A DNA stretch of 5,662 nt from Rhodoluna limnophila (lineage in GTDB: Bacteria; Actinomycetota; Actinomycetes; Actinomycetales; Microbacteriaceae), in the NCBI GenBank assembly GCA_943326655.2, contig CALPUC020000065.1, forward strand, positions 1 to 5,662, read 5' to 3'. The stretch's first letter is position 1. Every line of letters starts with the position of its first letter. This document shows positions 1 to 5,230 of this stretch, piece after piece. A program made the translations under genes and the position numbers. The notes under the pieces are model-generated. The model had not been told where the DNA came from, did not search any database, and saw only the letters and a program-made list of their open reading frames with translations.

Positions 1-226
1 CCCCGGATTCCTTGGCTACGCGAATGATCTCGTCCACGTTTAGGTAGGCGCGAACCGGATGACCCTCAGAGCCAATTTGGTAAGCCTCATCGGCCTTTAG
101 GCGGTGGCTGGAATTGCGATCTTCGTAGGGGAACACCGCAACGGTTTTTGCGCCTAATTCATAGGCCGCTCGGAATGCGCGAATGGCAATTTCACCGCGG
201 TTTGCGACCAGAATCTTTTTGAACAT
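1..226 (-). CDS. pyc: Pyruvate carboxylase, N-terminal fragment (cut by window edge)
   Basis: Biotin-dependent pyruvate carboxylase makes oxaloacetate from pyruvate and bicarbonate with ATP, the anaplerotic step feeding the TCA cycle in the cytoplasm. Only the first 75 residues, the start of the biotin carboxylase domain, are inside the window. The protein opens MFKKILVANRGEIAIRAFRA, the conserved biotin carboxylase N-terminus, and continues with VAVFPYEDRNS, HRLKADEAYQIG and GHPVRAYLNVDEII. The PYEDRNS and GHPVRAYL segments are typical of pyruvate carboxylase rather than of acetyl/propionyl-CoA carboxylase alpha subunits, which share only the first motif. The ATG at 226 is supported by a GAGGTGG Shine-Dalgarno (229-235 on the opposite strand), about 5 nt upstream of the start. 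It is divergent from the ParA gene. The rest of the roughly 1,130-residue protein lies to the left, so domain completeness cannot be judged. Confidence 0.93.
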   Translation of the reverse strand, partial: MFKKILVANRGEIAIRAFRAAYELGAKTVAVFPYEDRNSSHRLKADEAYQIGSEGHPVRAYLNVDEIIRVAKESG

Positions 227-286
227 TGCCACCTCGTAGAGTGTGTTTGAGCGAACAAAGGGTTTATGACGCCCTGCATTTCAGAG

Positions 287-292
287 TAGCCT
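287..292 (+). promoter_or_regulatory. Candidate -10 element of a leaderless ParA-gene promoter
   Basis: TAGCCT fits the actinobacterial TANNNT -10 pattern. It ends 6 nt before the GTG at 299, so transcription would begin at or next to the start codon. No Shine-Dalgarno-like purine run lies within 15 nt upstream of that GTG. A leaderless transcript explains both facts. The -35 region is weak: TATGAC at 265-270, with a 16-bp spacer. The start point is inferred from spacing only. Confidence 0.45.
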
Positions 293-298
293 ATTAGC

Positions 299-1243
299 GT
301 GCATGTTCTCAGCGTCAGCTCCCTAAAAGGGGGCGTAGGAAAGACCACGGTTGCCTTAGGTTTAGCATCCGCTGCGTTCTCGCAAGGTCTACGCACTTTG
401 GTTGTAGATCTTGACCCGCAATGTGATGCCACCACTGGACTTGGCGCCATCGGGGAATTTGCCGAAACCGTTGCCGATGTCATTCAAAACCCCCGGCACA
501 GCATTGTGCATAGAGCAATCGTATCTAGTACTTGGAACAAATTGCACTCCGGAACCATAGATGTGATGGTTGGTAGCCCAAAAACCCAAACTTTAGATAC
601 CCCTTCCCCGACCATTAATGAAATCTGGCGCCTCGAAGTTGCTCTGGCAAAACTTGAGTCAAGTTACGATCTGGTGATTATCGACACTCCTCCTTCGGTT
701 AACGGGCTAACGCGAACCGCTTGGGTAGCCAGCGACCGGGTGATTATTGTTTCGGAGCCCTCGCTATTCTCAGTGGTTGCGGCAGACCGAACCATGCACG
801 CGCTGGCCGAACTGCGACGCGGCCTCACCAACCGTCTGGAAACTCTAGGAATACTGATCAACCGCTTTCGCCCGCAGTCAACCGAAGGCGACTTTCGGGT
901 TAGCGAGCTAAGAGAGAAGTACGGAAATCGAATCTTGCCTGAAGTGGTTGAAGAGCGAACCGTGCTTCAGCAAGCTCAGGGTGCTGGGCGCCCGATTCAC
1001 GGCTGGCCAGGCGAATCAGCAATCGAAATTGCAGGTGTTTTTGATCGAGTCTTGGAATATGTGCAGAACTCTTTCGGCCAGCAAACCACTATTAGACCGA
1101 GCCGCGCAAGCCGAAAAGTACTTCGGCTAAACCGGATAATGAGGGGTCAAACCCTCGACGAAGTGTTAAAACTTGAGGCCAACGAACCCACCGATGAGCT
1201 TTCGGAGATTCTTGGAATACCAGAAGAAGTCAAAAAAGACTAA
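299..1243 (+). CDS. Orphan ParA/MinD-family ATPase
   Basis: ParA-type P-loop ATPase, 314 residues. ATP-dependent dimerisation and surface binding (nucleoid or membrane) position DNA or protein cargo in this family; the cargo here is unknown. The deviant Walker A motif is KGGVGKTT at residues 10-17, with signature Lys10 and Lys15. The A' motif is VVDLDPQ (35-41) and Walker B is LVIIDTPP (125-132). A later segment LGILINRFRPQ (183-193) and QGAGRPIHGWP (227-237) are typical of the family. The last 50 residues form a basic then acidic tail (RPSRASRKVLRLNR, then an E/D-rich end) beyond the ATPase fold. No parB, parS-like repeat or known cargo gene is adjacent, so this is probably not the chromosomal parA, which normally sits beside parB near oriC. 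The GTG start lies just upstream of the ATPase fold and has no ribosome binding site. The gene is convergent with the Rv1830-like MerR gene, with stop codons overlapping. Confidence 0.9.
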   Translation: MHVLSVSSLKGGVGKTTVALGLASAAFSQGLRTLVVDLDPQCDATTGLGAIGEFAETVADVIQNPRHSIVHRAIVSSTWNKLHSGTIDVMVGSPKTQTLDTPSPTINEIWRLEVALAKLESSYDLVIIDTPPSVNGLTRTAWVASDRVIIVSEPSLFSVVAADRTMHALAELRRGLTNRLETLGILINRFRPQSTEGDFRVSELREKYGNRILPEVVEERTVLQQAQGAGRPIHGWPGESAIEIAGVFDRVLEYVQNSFGQQTTIRPSRASRKVLRLNRIMRGQTLDEVLKLEANEPTDELSEILGIPEEVKKD

Positions 1244-1255
1244 ATTGCTTTTTTG
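1231..1255. terminator. Possible bidirectional terminator over two convergent stop codons
   Basis: A perfect 8-bp inverted repeat, CAAAAAAG (1231-1238) and CTTTTTTG (1248-1255), encloses a 9-nt loop holding both the ParA stop (TAA, 1241-1243) and the MerR stop (CTA on plus, 1240-1242). It is symmetrical, so transcripts from both sides would have a T tract in the distal arm. The stem is nearly all A:T, hence thermodynamically weak, and the T tract is part of the stem rather than following a GC-rich stem. This differs from a classical intrinsic terminator. It is the only terminator-like structure between the two genes. Confidence 0.4.
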
Positions 1256-1788
1256 GCCTGGCGACGAATCGACAGGTCGTCTAGCTCTTCGAGTGAGCTA
1301 GGAGTGATGGTAGACAAGGTAGCCTCTACTTCGCGGAAGACCAACCCAACGGCGATACCGAAGACTCCCTGCCCGCGGGCCAGAAGGTCGATAACTTCTT
1401 CGTTGCTGTTGCAGAGATAAACTTTCACGCCATCAGACATGAGCGTAGTTTTTGCCAGGTCGTTGATACCCGATTTACGGAGCTGCTTGATGGCGATTCG
1501 AATTTGCTGAAGCGAGACACCAGTGTCGAGTAGCCGCTTGACTAGTTTGAGTACCAAAATGTCGCGGAATGCATAAAGTCTCTGTGTTCCCGAACCGGTT
1601 GCTCCTCGAACGGAAGGCTGAACCAGATCGGTGCGGTCCCAGTAGTCAAGCTGGCGGTAGCTGATTCCGGCTGCAGTAGCAGCTGAGGTTCCGCGGTAGC
1701 CAACACTAGGGTCGCTGCCGGGTAACCCGTCGGTGAAGAGTAGGTTACCGTCGGTGTCTGCAAATTCAAACGTGCTCTGCTCTGACAT
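1240..1788 (-). CDS. MerR-family regulator, Rv1830 (ResR/McdR)-like
   Basis: DNA-binding transcriptional regulator of 182 residues. The MerR winged helix-turn-helix spans about residues 31-105: AAGISYRQLDYWDRTDLV gives the recognition helix, GSGTQRLYAFRDI (66-77) the wing, and LKLVKRLLDTGVSLQQIR the dimerisation/helix region. The C-terminal part (115-160, YLCNSNEEVIDLLARGQGVF) lacks the cysteine pattern of metal-sensing MerR proteins. The sequence and its position two genes after garA match M. tuberculosis Rv1830, an essential regulator linked to cell division and growth timing. The start is ATG at 1788, because AAGGAGG (1794-1800) sits 5 nt upstream of it; an in-frame TTG at 1809 would place that site inside the gene. 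The gene follows ftsR by about 95 nt and may have its own promoter. No second corroboration of regulated targets is visible here. Confidence 0.9.
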   Translation of the reverse strand: MSEQSTFEFADTDGNLLFTDGLPGSDPSVGYRGTSAATAAGISYRQLDYWDRTDLVQPSVRGATGSGTQRLYAFRDILVLKLVKRLLDTGVSLQQIRIAIKQLRKSGINDLAKTTLMSDGVKVYLCNSNEEVIDLLARGQGVFGIAVGLVFREVEATLSTITPSSLEELDDLSIRRQAKKAI

Positions 1789-1793
1789 TCTGG

Positions 1794-1800
1794 CCTCCTT
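1794..1800 (-). promoter_or_regulatory. Shine-Dalgarno that decides the MerR start
   Basis: AAGGAGG on the minus strand is a near-perfect anti-16S match with 5 nt to the ATG at 1788. It favours this start over the in-frame TTG at 1809, which has no comparable site. Confidence 0.8.
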
Positions 1801-1854
1801 AACCTTCAACGTTAGGTTTAATTCTTGTCCCTCTTTGGGTTAGAGCAAGGTTAA
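1799..1854. repeat. Inverted and repeated GGTTA-type motifs, possible operator
   Basis: TTAACCTT (1799-1806) and AAGGTTAA (1847-1854) are perfect 8-bp inverted copies 40 nt apart. Between them lie related half-sites in the plus orientation: GGTTTAA at 1815 and GGTTAG at 1838. With GGTTAA at 1849 the plus-oriented motifs are 23 and 11 bp apart, near whole helical turns. The block fills the gap between ftsR and the second MerR gene and overlaps the start of the latter's ribosome binding site. A binding site for one of the neighbouring MerR proteins is possible, but the sequence does not prove it. Confidence 0.35.
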
Positions 1855-1877
1855 TTAATATCTTCGGCGTGTCGCAA
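1848..1877 (-). promoter_or_regulatory. Candidate promoter of the Rv1830-like MerR gene
   Basis: On the minus strand TTGCGA (1872-1877, four of six matches to TTGACA) is followed after 18 bp by TAACCT (1848-1853, TANNNT type). This would give a leader of about 50 nt before the ATG at 1788. The -10 overlaps the right arm of the inverted repeat at 1847-1854, so a protein bound there would affect this promoter. Read-through from ftsR may also supply transcription. Confidence 0.3.
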
Positions 1878-1896
1878 TCGACCCTAGGAGTCGATT
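1876..1896 (-). other. Stem-loop spanning the ftsR stop codon
   Basis: AATCGAC and GTCGATT form a perfect 7-bp stem (1876-1882 with 1890-1896) around a 7-nt loop that contains the TAG stop of ftsR. On the transcript it is not followed by a U run (GCGACACGCC follows), so a classical intrinsic terminator is unlikely. It could act as a 3'-end stabiliser or partial attenuator between the two MerR genes. The downstream arm could alternatively pair with the next GCGAC in a shorter 4-bp hairpin. Confidence 0.35.
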
Positions 1897-2579
1897 TTGG
1901 AGATCACAGAACGAACGATTTCCGCTCGAATGGTGGCAAACTGACTTTCGATTTCAGCTGCAAAGTGCGCTGCTCGTGAGCGCGATCCCGTTTCATTCTT
2001 GGCTAAAACTGGCGATACCACGCCCTCGATAATGCCGATCTCGCGATCTGCGGCGGCCTTCAAGCCGCGAAGGTGCCGTGGCGCGATACCAAAACGCTGA
2101 AGTTGAACAACCGAACGCGCAATCGCCACATCCGCCGAACTGAAAGGTGCAAGACCGAGTAAACCAACCTCGCGGGCATCAGCAATAAGCGCGGGAGTGA
2201 TTGCAGTCTCGGCAATGAGATCCAACTCGCTGAACTGCTTTCCAGGCTTAGCGCGAAGTGATTTCGGCTCTTGGCTGTTGGGAAGCTTAGGAGTCTTACC
2301 CGAGTCAAGGTCGTCTAGGTACTGACGAATGACTTTGAGCGGAAGGTACTGATCTCGTTGAAGTTCCAGAACGATTCTCAAACGGTCGATGTCTTCTTCG
2401 GTGAATTTCCGGTAACCAGAATCGGTTCGCTGAGGGGTTACTAATCCCTGCTCTTCCAAGAAACGAAGTTTCGACGGGGAAAGCTCTGGGAAATCGAGTT
2501 CGAGAATTGACAGCACGCGGCCGATGGTAAAGAGTTTCGAAGACCTCGCACTTGAAAGCGAAGTAGGCCTAGCCGCCAC
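1884..2579 (-). CDS. ftsR: FtsR, MerR-type regulator of cell division
   Basis: Transcription factor of 231 residues, orthologous by sequence and position to C. glutamicum FtsR and M. tuberculosis Rv1828. FtsR activates ftsZ in C. glutamicum. The winged helix-turn-helix covers about residues 16-90: FTIGRVLSILELDFPELSPS, then KLRFLEEQGLVTPQRTDSGY with RKFTEEDIDRLR as wing and next helix, then QRDQYLPLKVIRQYL. That last segment is a hallmark of this subfamily. The C-terminal half (about 115-231) includes a second conserved part, QRFGIAPRHLRGLKAAADRE (161-180), and no metal-binding cysteines. The GTG start lies 2 nt after the garA stop and has only a weak AGGG about 12 nt upstream, which suggests translation coupled to garA. 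The N-terminal 15 residues are Ser/Arg-rich and probably disordered. Order garA-ftsR is the family's usual context. Confidence 0.92.
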   Translation of the reverse strand: MAARPTSLSSARSSKLFTIGRVLSILELDFPELSPSKLRFLEEQGLVTPQRTDSGYRKFTEEDIDRLRIVLELQRDQYLPLKVIRQYLDDLDSGKTPKLPNSQEPKSLRAKPGKQFSELDLIAETAITPALIADAREVGLLGLAPFSSADVAIARSVVQLQRFGIAPRHLRGLKAAADREIGIIEGVVSPVLAKNETGSRSRAAHFAAEIESQFATIRAEIVRSVISKIDS

Positions 2580-2581
2580 GG

Positions 2582-3019
2582 CTATGACTGCCCTGGCTGA
2601 GCCGAGTAGAAGGTTAGTTTGAACTTCCCAACCTGAACCTCATCCCCATCGGTAAGTAATGAAGAGTCGACACGTTTTCCGTTGAGGTAGGTTCCATTGA
2701 GCGAAGCCAAATCGGTTACCGAGAAGCGCCCCTCTGAACGACGGAACTCGGCATGCTTGCGCGAGACTGTCACGTCGTCGAGAAAGATTTCGGCATTGGG
2801 GTGGCGGCCTGCGGTAGTAAGGTCGACGTCGAGCAAGAATCTAGACCCGTCGCTTGGCCCGCGCTTCACAATCAAAAGGGCCGAGCCCGCAGGCAGTGCA
2901 GCAACGGCAGAAAGCTCTTCCTCGTCGAGACCTTCTTTTGGGTCATCGATTAAATCCTCGGCAAAACGCTGCGTAGACGTTACGTCTTCGTCGTTGTTTT
3001 TGTCTGAAGGTGAGCTCAT
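2582..3019 (-). CDS. garA: GarA/OdhI-type FHA-domain regulator
   Basis: Small cytoplasmic protein of 145 residues. In relatives, unphosphorylated GarA/OdhI binds and inhibits 2-oxoglutarate dehydrogenase and adjusts glutamate metabolism, and kinases PknB/PknG switch it off by phosphorylating an N-terminal threonine that then folds onto its own FHA domain. The FHA domain is at about 47-137, with phosphothreonine-binding residues visible: GRHP (71-74), SRKH (86-89) and LNGTY (107-111). The linker text LPAGSALLIVKRGPSDGSRF and the run IFLDDVTVSRKHAEF are nearly diagnostic of the family. The N-terminal segment reads DVTSTQRF (12-19) where mycobacterial and corynebacterial proteins have ETTSVF, so Thr14 or Thr16 is the likely phosphosite. 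The ATG overlaps the stop of the upstream gene (ATGA), and no Shine-Dalgarno precedes it. Confidence 0.92.
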   Translation of the reverse strand: MSSPSDKNNDEDVTSTQRFAEDLIDDPKEGLDEEELSAVAALPAGSALLIVKRGPSDGSRFLLDVDLTTAGRHPNAEIFLDDVTVSRKHAEFRRSEGRFSVTDLASLNGTYLNGKRVDSSLLTDGDEVQVGKFKLTFYSAQPGQS

Positions 3020-3618
3020 GATTTATCTAATTTAGCGTTAAATTTCGGCGTCGATTTCACCAAGGCAAAAACCTGCTTGAGATAGAGAAAACCGGCATAC
3101 CAGTAGAGCCCAACGCCCCATAATGCGAAGGCCCAAGCGATGGGTAAAATCACGAAACTGGCTGCGCTCCACCAGTCTGCTAATAACAAAAGTGGGAACG
3201 CGTAGAGCAGCGCAAACGTTCCGGCTTTACCTGCGAAGTGAACCGGAAGCGGCCCGTAGTTTCGGCTGGCTAGCAACGGAATGGTGAACATCAGGATGAA
3301 GTCTCTGCCGATCACGACGGCCGGCAACCAAGCTGGTATCGCGTTGGTGATTGCCAGACCGATCAGAGTTGCAAAAATGTAAAGGCGGTCGGCGGCTGGA
3401 TCTAAAAGTGCCCCGAGCCTGGTGATCTGGTTTAGCTTGCGAGCCAGGTAGCCGTCTAGCCAGTCGGTGAAAGACGCTACTGCCAAAACCAAGAACGCGA
3501 GCCCCGGTTGCGAAGAAATAATGAGGTAGAGAAAAACTGGGACGAGAGCTAGGCGCAAAAGGCTCAGCAGGTTGGGAATGGTGCGCAACTGCGCCCAGAT
3601 TGACATCTCTGACAACAT
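3016..3618 (-). CDS. CDP-alcohol phosphatidyltransferase (PgsA / cardiolipin synthase type)
   Basis: Integral membrane enzyme of phospholipid synthesis, 200 residues. It transfers a phosphatidyl group from CDP-diacylglycerol to an alcohol: glycerol-3-phosphate in PgsA, or phosphatidylglycerol in actinobacterial cardiolipin synthases. The catalytic motif DG-x2-AR-x8-G-x3-D-x3-D is intact (Asp55, Gly56, Ala59, Arg60, Gly69, Asp73, Asp77). Hydrophobic segments lie at about 16-35, 39-51, 79-92, 95-117, 133-147 and 153-178. Position beside garA matches M. tuberculosis Rv1822 (PgsA2), and actinobacteria usually carry another pgsA near recA, so the cardiolipin synthase role is a real alternative and I give no symbol. 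The start is uncertain: AGGAGG (3621-3626) is only 2 nt from the ATG at 3618, 5 nt from an in-frame TTG at 3615 and 14 nt from the ATG at 3606. The stop overlaps the garA start by 4 nt. Confidence 0.88.
   Translation of the reverse strand: MLSEMSIWAQLRTIPNLLSLLRLALVPVFLYLIISSQPGLAFLVLAVASFTDWLDGYLARKLNQITRLGALLDPAADRLYIFATLIGLAITNAIPAWLPAVVIGRDFILMFTIPLLASRNYGPLPVHFAGKAGTFALLYAFPLLLLADWWSAASFVILPIAWAFALWGVGLYWYAGFLYLKQVFALVKSTPKFNAKLDKS
3029..3034 (-). promoter_or_regulatory. Candidate internal -10 for a leaderless garA transcript
   Basis: The last codons of the phosphatidyltransferase gene are unusually A/T-rich, and on the minus strand contain TAAATT, a TANNNT match, 9 nt before the garA ATG at 3019. 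With no ribosome binding site for garA, a leaderless start there is conceivable. No good -35 is seen 16-19 bp upstream. Translational coupling through the ATGA overlap is an equally good explanation. Confidence 0.25.
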
Positions 3619-3620
3619 AC

Positions 3621-3626
3621 CCTCCT
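3621..3626 (-). promoter_or_regulatory. Shine-Dalgarno of the phosphatidyltransferase gene
   Basis: AGGAGG lies between the tRNA 3' end (3638) and the first possible starts. Spacing is 2 nt to ATG 3618, 5 nt to TTG 3615 and 14 nt to ATG 3606. The usual 5-9 nt spacing is met only by TTG, so the exact N-terminus is open within four residues. Confidence 0.65.
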
Positions 3627-3637
3627 AGCTTTTCGAT

Positions 3638-3714
3638 TGGTCGGACTGACAGGATTTGAACCTGCGACCCCTTGTCCCCCAGACAAGTGCGCTACCAAGC
3701 TGCGCTACAGCCCG
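3638..3714 (-). tRNA. tRNA-Pro (anticodon GGG)
   Basis: A 77-nt tRNA including an encoded CCA. The acceptor stem is CGGGCTG with CAGTCCG (one G-T pair), followed by discriminator A and CCA. The D arm includes AGCTTGGTAGC, the anticodon arm is CTTGT-CTGGGGG-ACAAG with GGG at the anticodon, and the T arm carries GGTTCAAATCC. It decodes CCC/CCU proline codons. It begins 8 nt after the der stop codon and ends 19 nt before the phosphatidyltransferase start, on the same strand, so it is probably excised from the operon transcript by RNase P and 3' nucleases. Confidence 0.97.
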
Positions 3715-3722
3715 TTTGCGCT

Positions 3723-5228
3723 TTACGTGCGCTTACGCTTTTCACGAACTCGCATACCGATTTCGATCGGCGAGCCCTCGAAACCATAGGTTTCGCGAAG
3801 TCGGCGTTGGATGAAACGTCGATAGCCTTCATCCAGGAAGCCGGTTGTGAAAAGAACGAACTTTGGCGGGCGAACCGCAGCCTGAGTTGCGAACAATATT
3901 CTAGGCTGTTTTCCGCCACGAACCGGGTGAGGGAATTCCATCGAAAGTTCTTGCAAGAATGCGTTGAACTTGCCGGTCTGAATTCGGGTATCCCACGAGT
4001 CGAGAGCCACTTCGAGAGCTGGAACCAATTTCTCAATGTGACGGCCGGTCAGTGCAGAAATGTTCACGCGAGGCGCCCAGGCAACGTGTGCCAACTGAGT
4101 TTCAATTTCTCGCTCCAACCAGCGACGGCGTTCGTCGTCTAGTTCATCCCATTTGTTGAATGCCAGAACTAGTGCACGGCCGGATTCCAGCGCCATGTCA
4201 ACAATTCGAATGTCGGCTTCGGAAATTGGCTGAGTAACGTCGAAGAGAACCACAGCAACTTCGGCTCGCTCAAGAGCAGCCAGGGTTCGCAGCGAAGCAT
4301 AGAAATCTGCACCCTGCGCCAGGTGCTTCTTCCTGCGGATACCGGCGGTGTCAACAAATCGCCAAACCTGACCGGCGATAGTTACCTGCTCATCTATGGG
4401 GTCACGAGTCGTGCCAGCCAACTCATTCACAACGGCTCGCTCCGAACCGACCGCTTTGTTCAAGAGAGAAGACTTACCAACGTTAGGCCGGCCAATAAGT
4501 GCCACTCGACGAGGGCCTCCAACCTCCATTTGAGCGACTCCAGAAACCTTTGGTAAAACAGCTAATGCCGCGTCCAGCATGTCGGCAACACCTCGTCCGT
4601 GAAGCGCGGATACAGGCATTGGTTCACCGAGGCCGAGCGACCAAAGGCCGGCAATTTCCGGTTCTTGGAAGGCGTCGTCAATTTTGTTTCCCGCGAGAAC
4701 CACAGGTTTACCTGAAGCACGCAGGAGCTTCACCACGCGCTCGTCGGTGCTAGTTGGGCCGACTGTTGCATCAACCACGAAAAGCACTGCGTCGGCTAGC
4801 TCAATAGCAATTTCGGCCTGCTCGGCAACCGACTTGTCGATGCCGCGAGCATTAGGCTCCCAGCCGCCGGTGTCGACAAGAGTGAACTTACGGCCACCCC
4901 ACTCGGCTTTATAACTAACGCGATCTCGGGTAACACCCGGTTTGTCTTCAACAACAGCCTCGCGACGACCGAGAATTCGGTTCACTAGAGCCGATTTACC
5001 AACGTTTGGGCGGCCGACGATTGCCAGCACCGGCAATGGTCCGAGTTCTTCCTCAGCCAAAACCGAGTCGATGTCGCCATTTAGAACATCAAAGTCCTCG
5101 GTCTCAAGATCGTAATCTTCCAGACCCGCTTTTAGGCTACGAGCACGAGCCTCAGCCTCGGTGTCATCAATCGCTTCAAGCTTCTCTAAAAAGGCTGGGT
5201 CAAGGTCCTTATCGTATTCGTCGCTCAT
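3723..5228 (-). CDS. der: Ribosome assembly GTPase Der (EngA)
   Basis: Essential tandem GTPase acting in late 50S subunit assembly in the cytoplasm, 501 residues. G domain 1 has GRPNVGKS (72-79), PGVTRD (97-102), DTGGW (119-123), NKID (181-184) and SAL (207-209). G domain 2 has GRPNVGKS (246-253), AGTTRDP (271-277), DTAGIR (293-298), NKWD (358-361) and SAL (391-393). The KH-like C-terminal domain ends GSPIEIGMRVREKRKR, typical for Der. All GTP-binding motifs are intact. An acidic N-terminal extension of about 65 residues, absent from the E. coli protein, precedes domain 1 and is common in actinobacterial Der. The ATG at 5228 lies 2 nt after the cmk stop, with GGGAG (in 5237-5242) 8 nt upstream. 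cmk-der is a conserved actinobacterial pair. Confidence 0.97.
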   Translation of the reverse strand: MSDEYDKDLDPAFLEKLEAIDDTEAEARARSLKAGLEDYDLETEDFDVLNGDIDSVLAEEELGPLPVLAIVGRPNVGKSALVNRILGRREAVVEDKPGVTRDRVSYKAEWGGRKFTLVDTGGWEPNARGIDKSVAEQAEIAIELADAVLFVVDATVGPTSTDERVVKLLRASGKPVVLAGNKIDDAFQEPEIAGLWSLGLGEPMPVSALHGRGVADMLDAALAVLPKVSGVAQMEVGGPRRVALIGRPNVGKSSLLNKAVGSERAVVNELAGTTRDPIDEQVTIAGQVWRFVDTAGIRRKKHLAQGADFYASLRTLAALERAEVAVVLFDVTQPISEADIRIVDMALESGRALVLAFNKWDELDDERRRWLEREIETQLAHVAWAPRVNISALTGRHIEKLVPALEVALDSWDTRIQTGKFNAFLQELSMEFPHPVRGGKQPRILFATQAAVRPPKFVLFTTGFLDEGYRRFIQRRLRETYGFEGSPIEIGMRVREKRKRT

Positions 5229-5230
5229 TG

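Noticed and set aside
266..289. Seven-codon upstream ORF before the ParA gene
   Set aside because: It has no ribosome binding site and would lie upstream of the inferred transcription start at the GTG, so it is probably not transcribed with the gene.
154..589. Minus-strand open frames across the pyc/ParA gap and the ParA gene
   Set aside because: They overlap the well-supported ParA Walker motifs and the pyc start, and have no family resemblance.
1789..1809. TTG at 1809 as start of the Rv1830-like MerR gene
   Set aside because: AAGGAGG lies between this TTG and the ATG at 1788 with ideal spacing to the latter, and the extra seven residues look like translated ribosome binding site.
1883..1888. 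CCTAGG palindrome at the ftsR stop
   Set aside because: A 6-bp palindrome is expected by chance; it only forms part of the larger hairpin loop already listed.
2697..3035. Plus-strand open frame opposite garA
   Set aside because: It is a shadow of the garA frame with Ser/Arg-rich low-complexity translation and no independent start signal.
3672..4142. Plus-strand open frame of 156 codons opposite der and the tRNA
   Set aside because: It runs antisense through the tRNA gene and the conserved KH/GTPase coding sequence of der, and its translation shows no recognisable domain.
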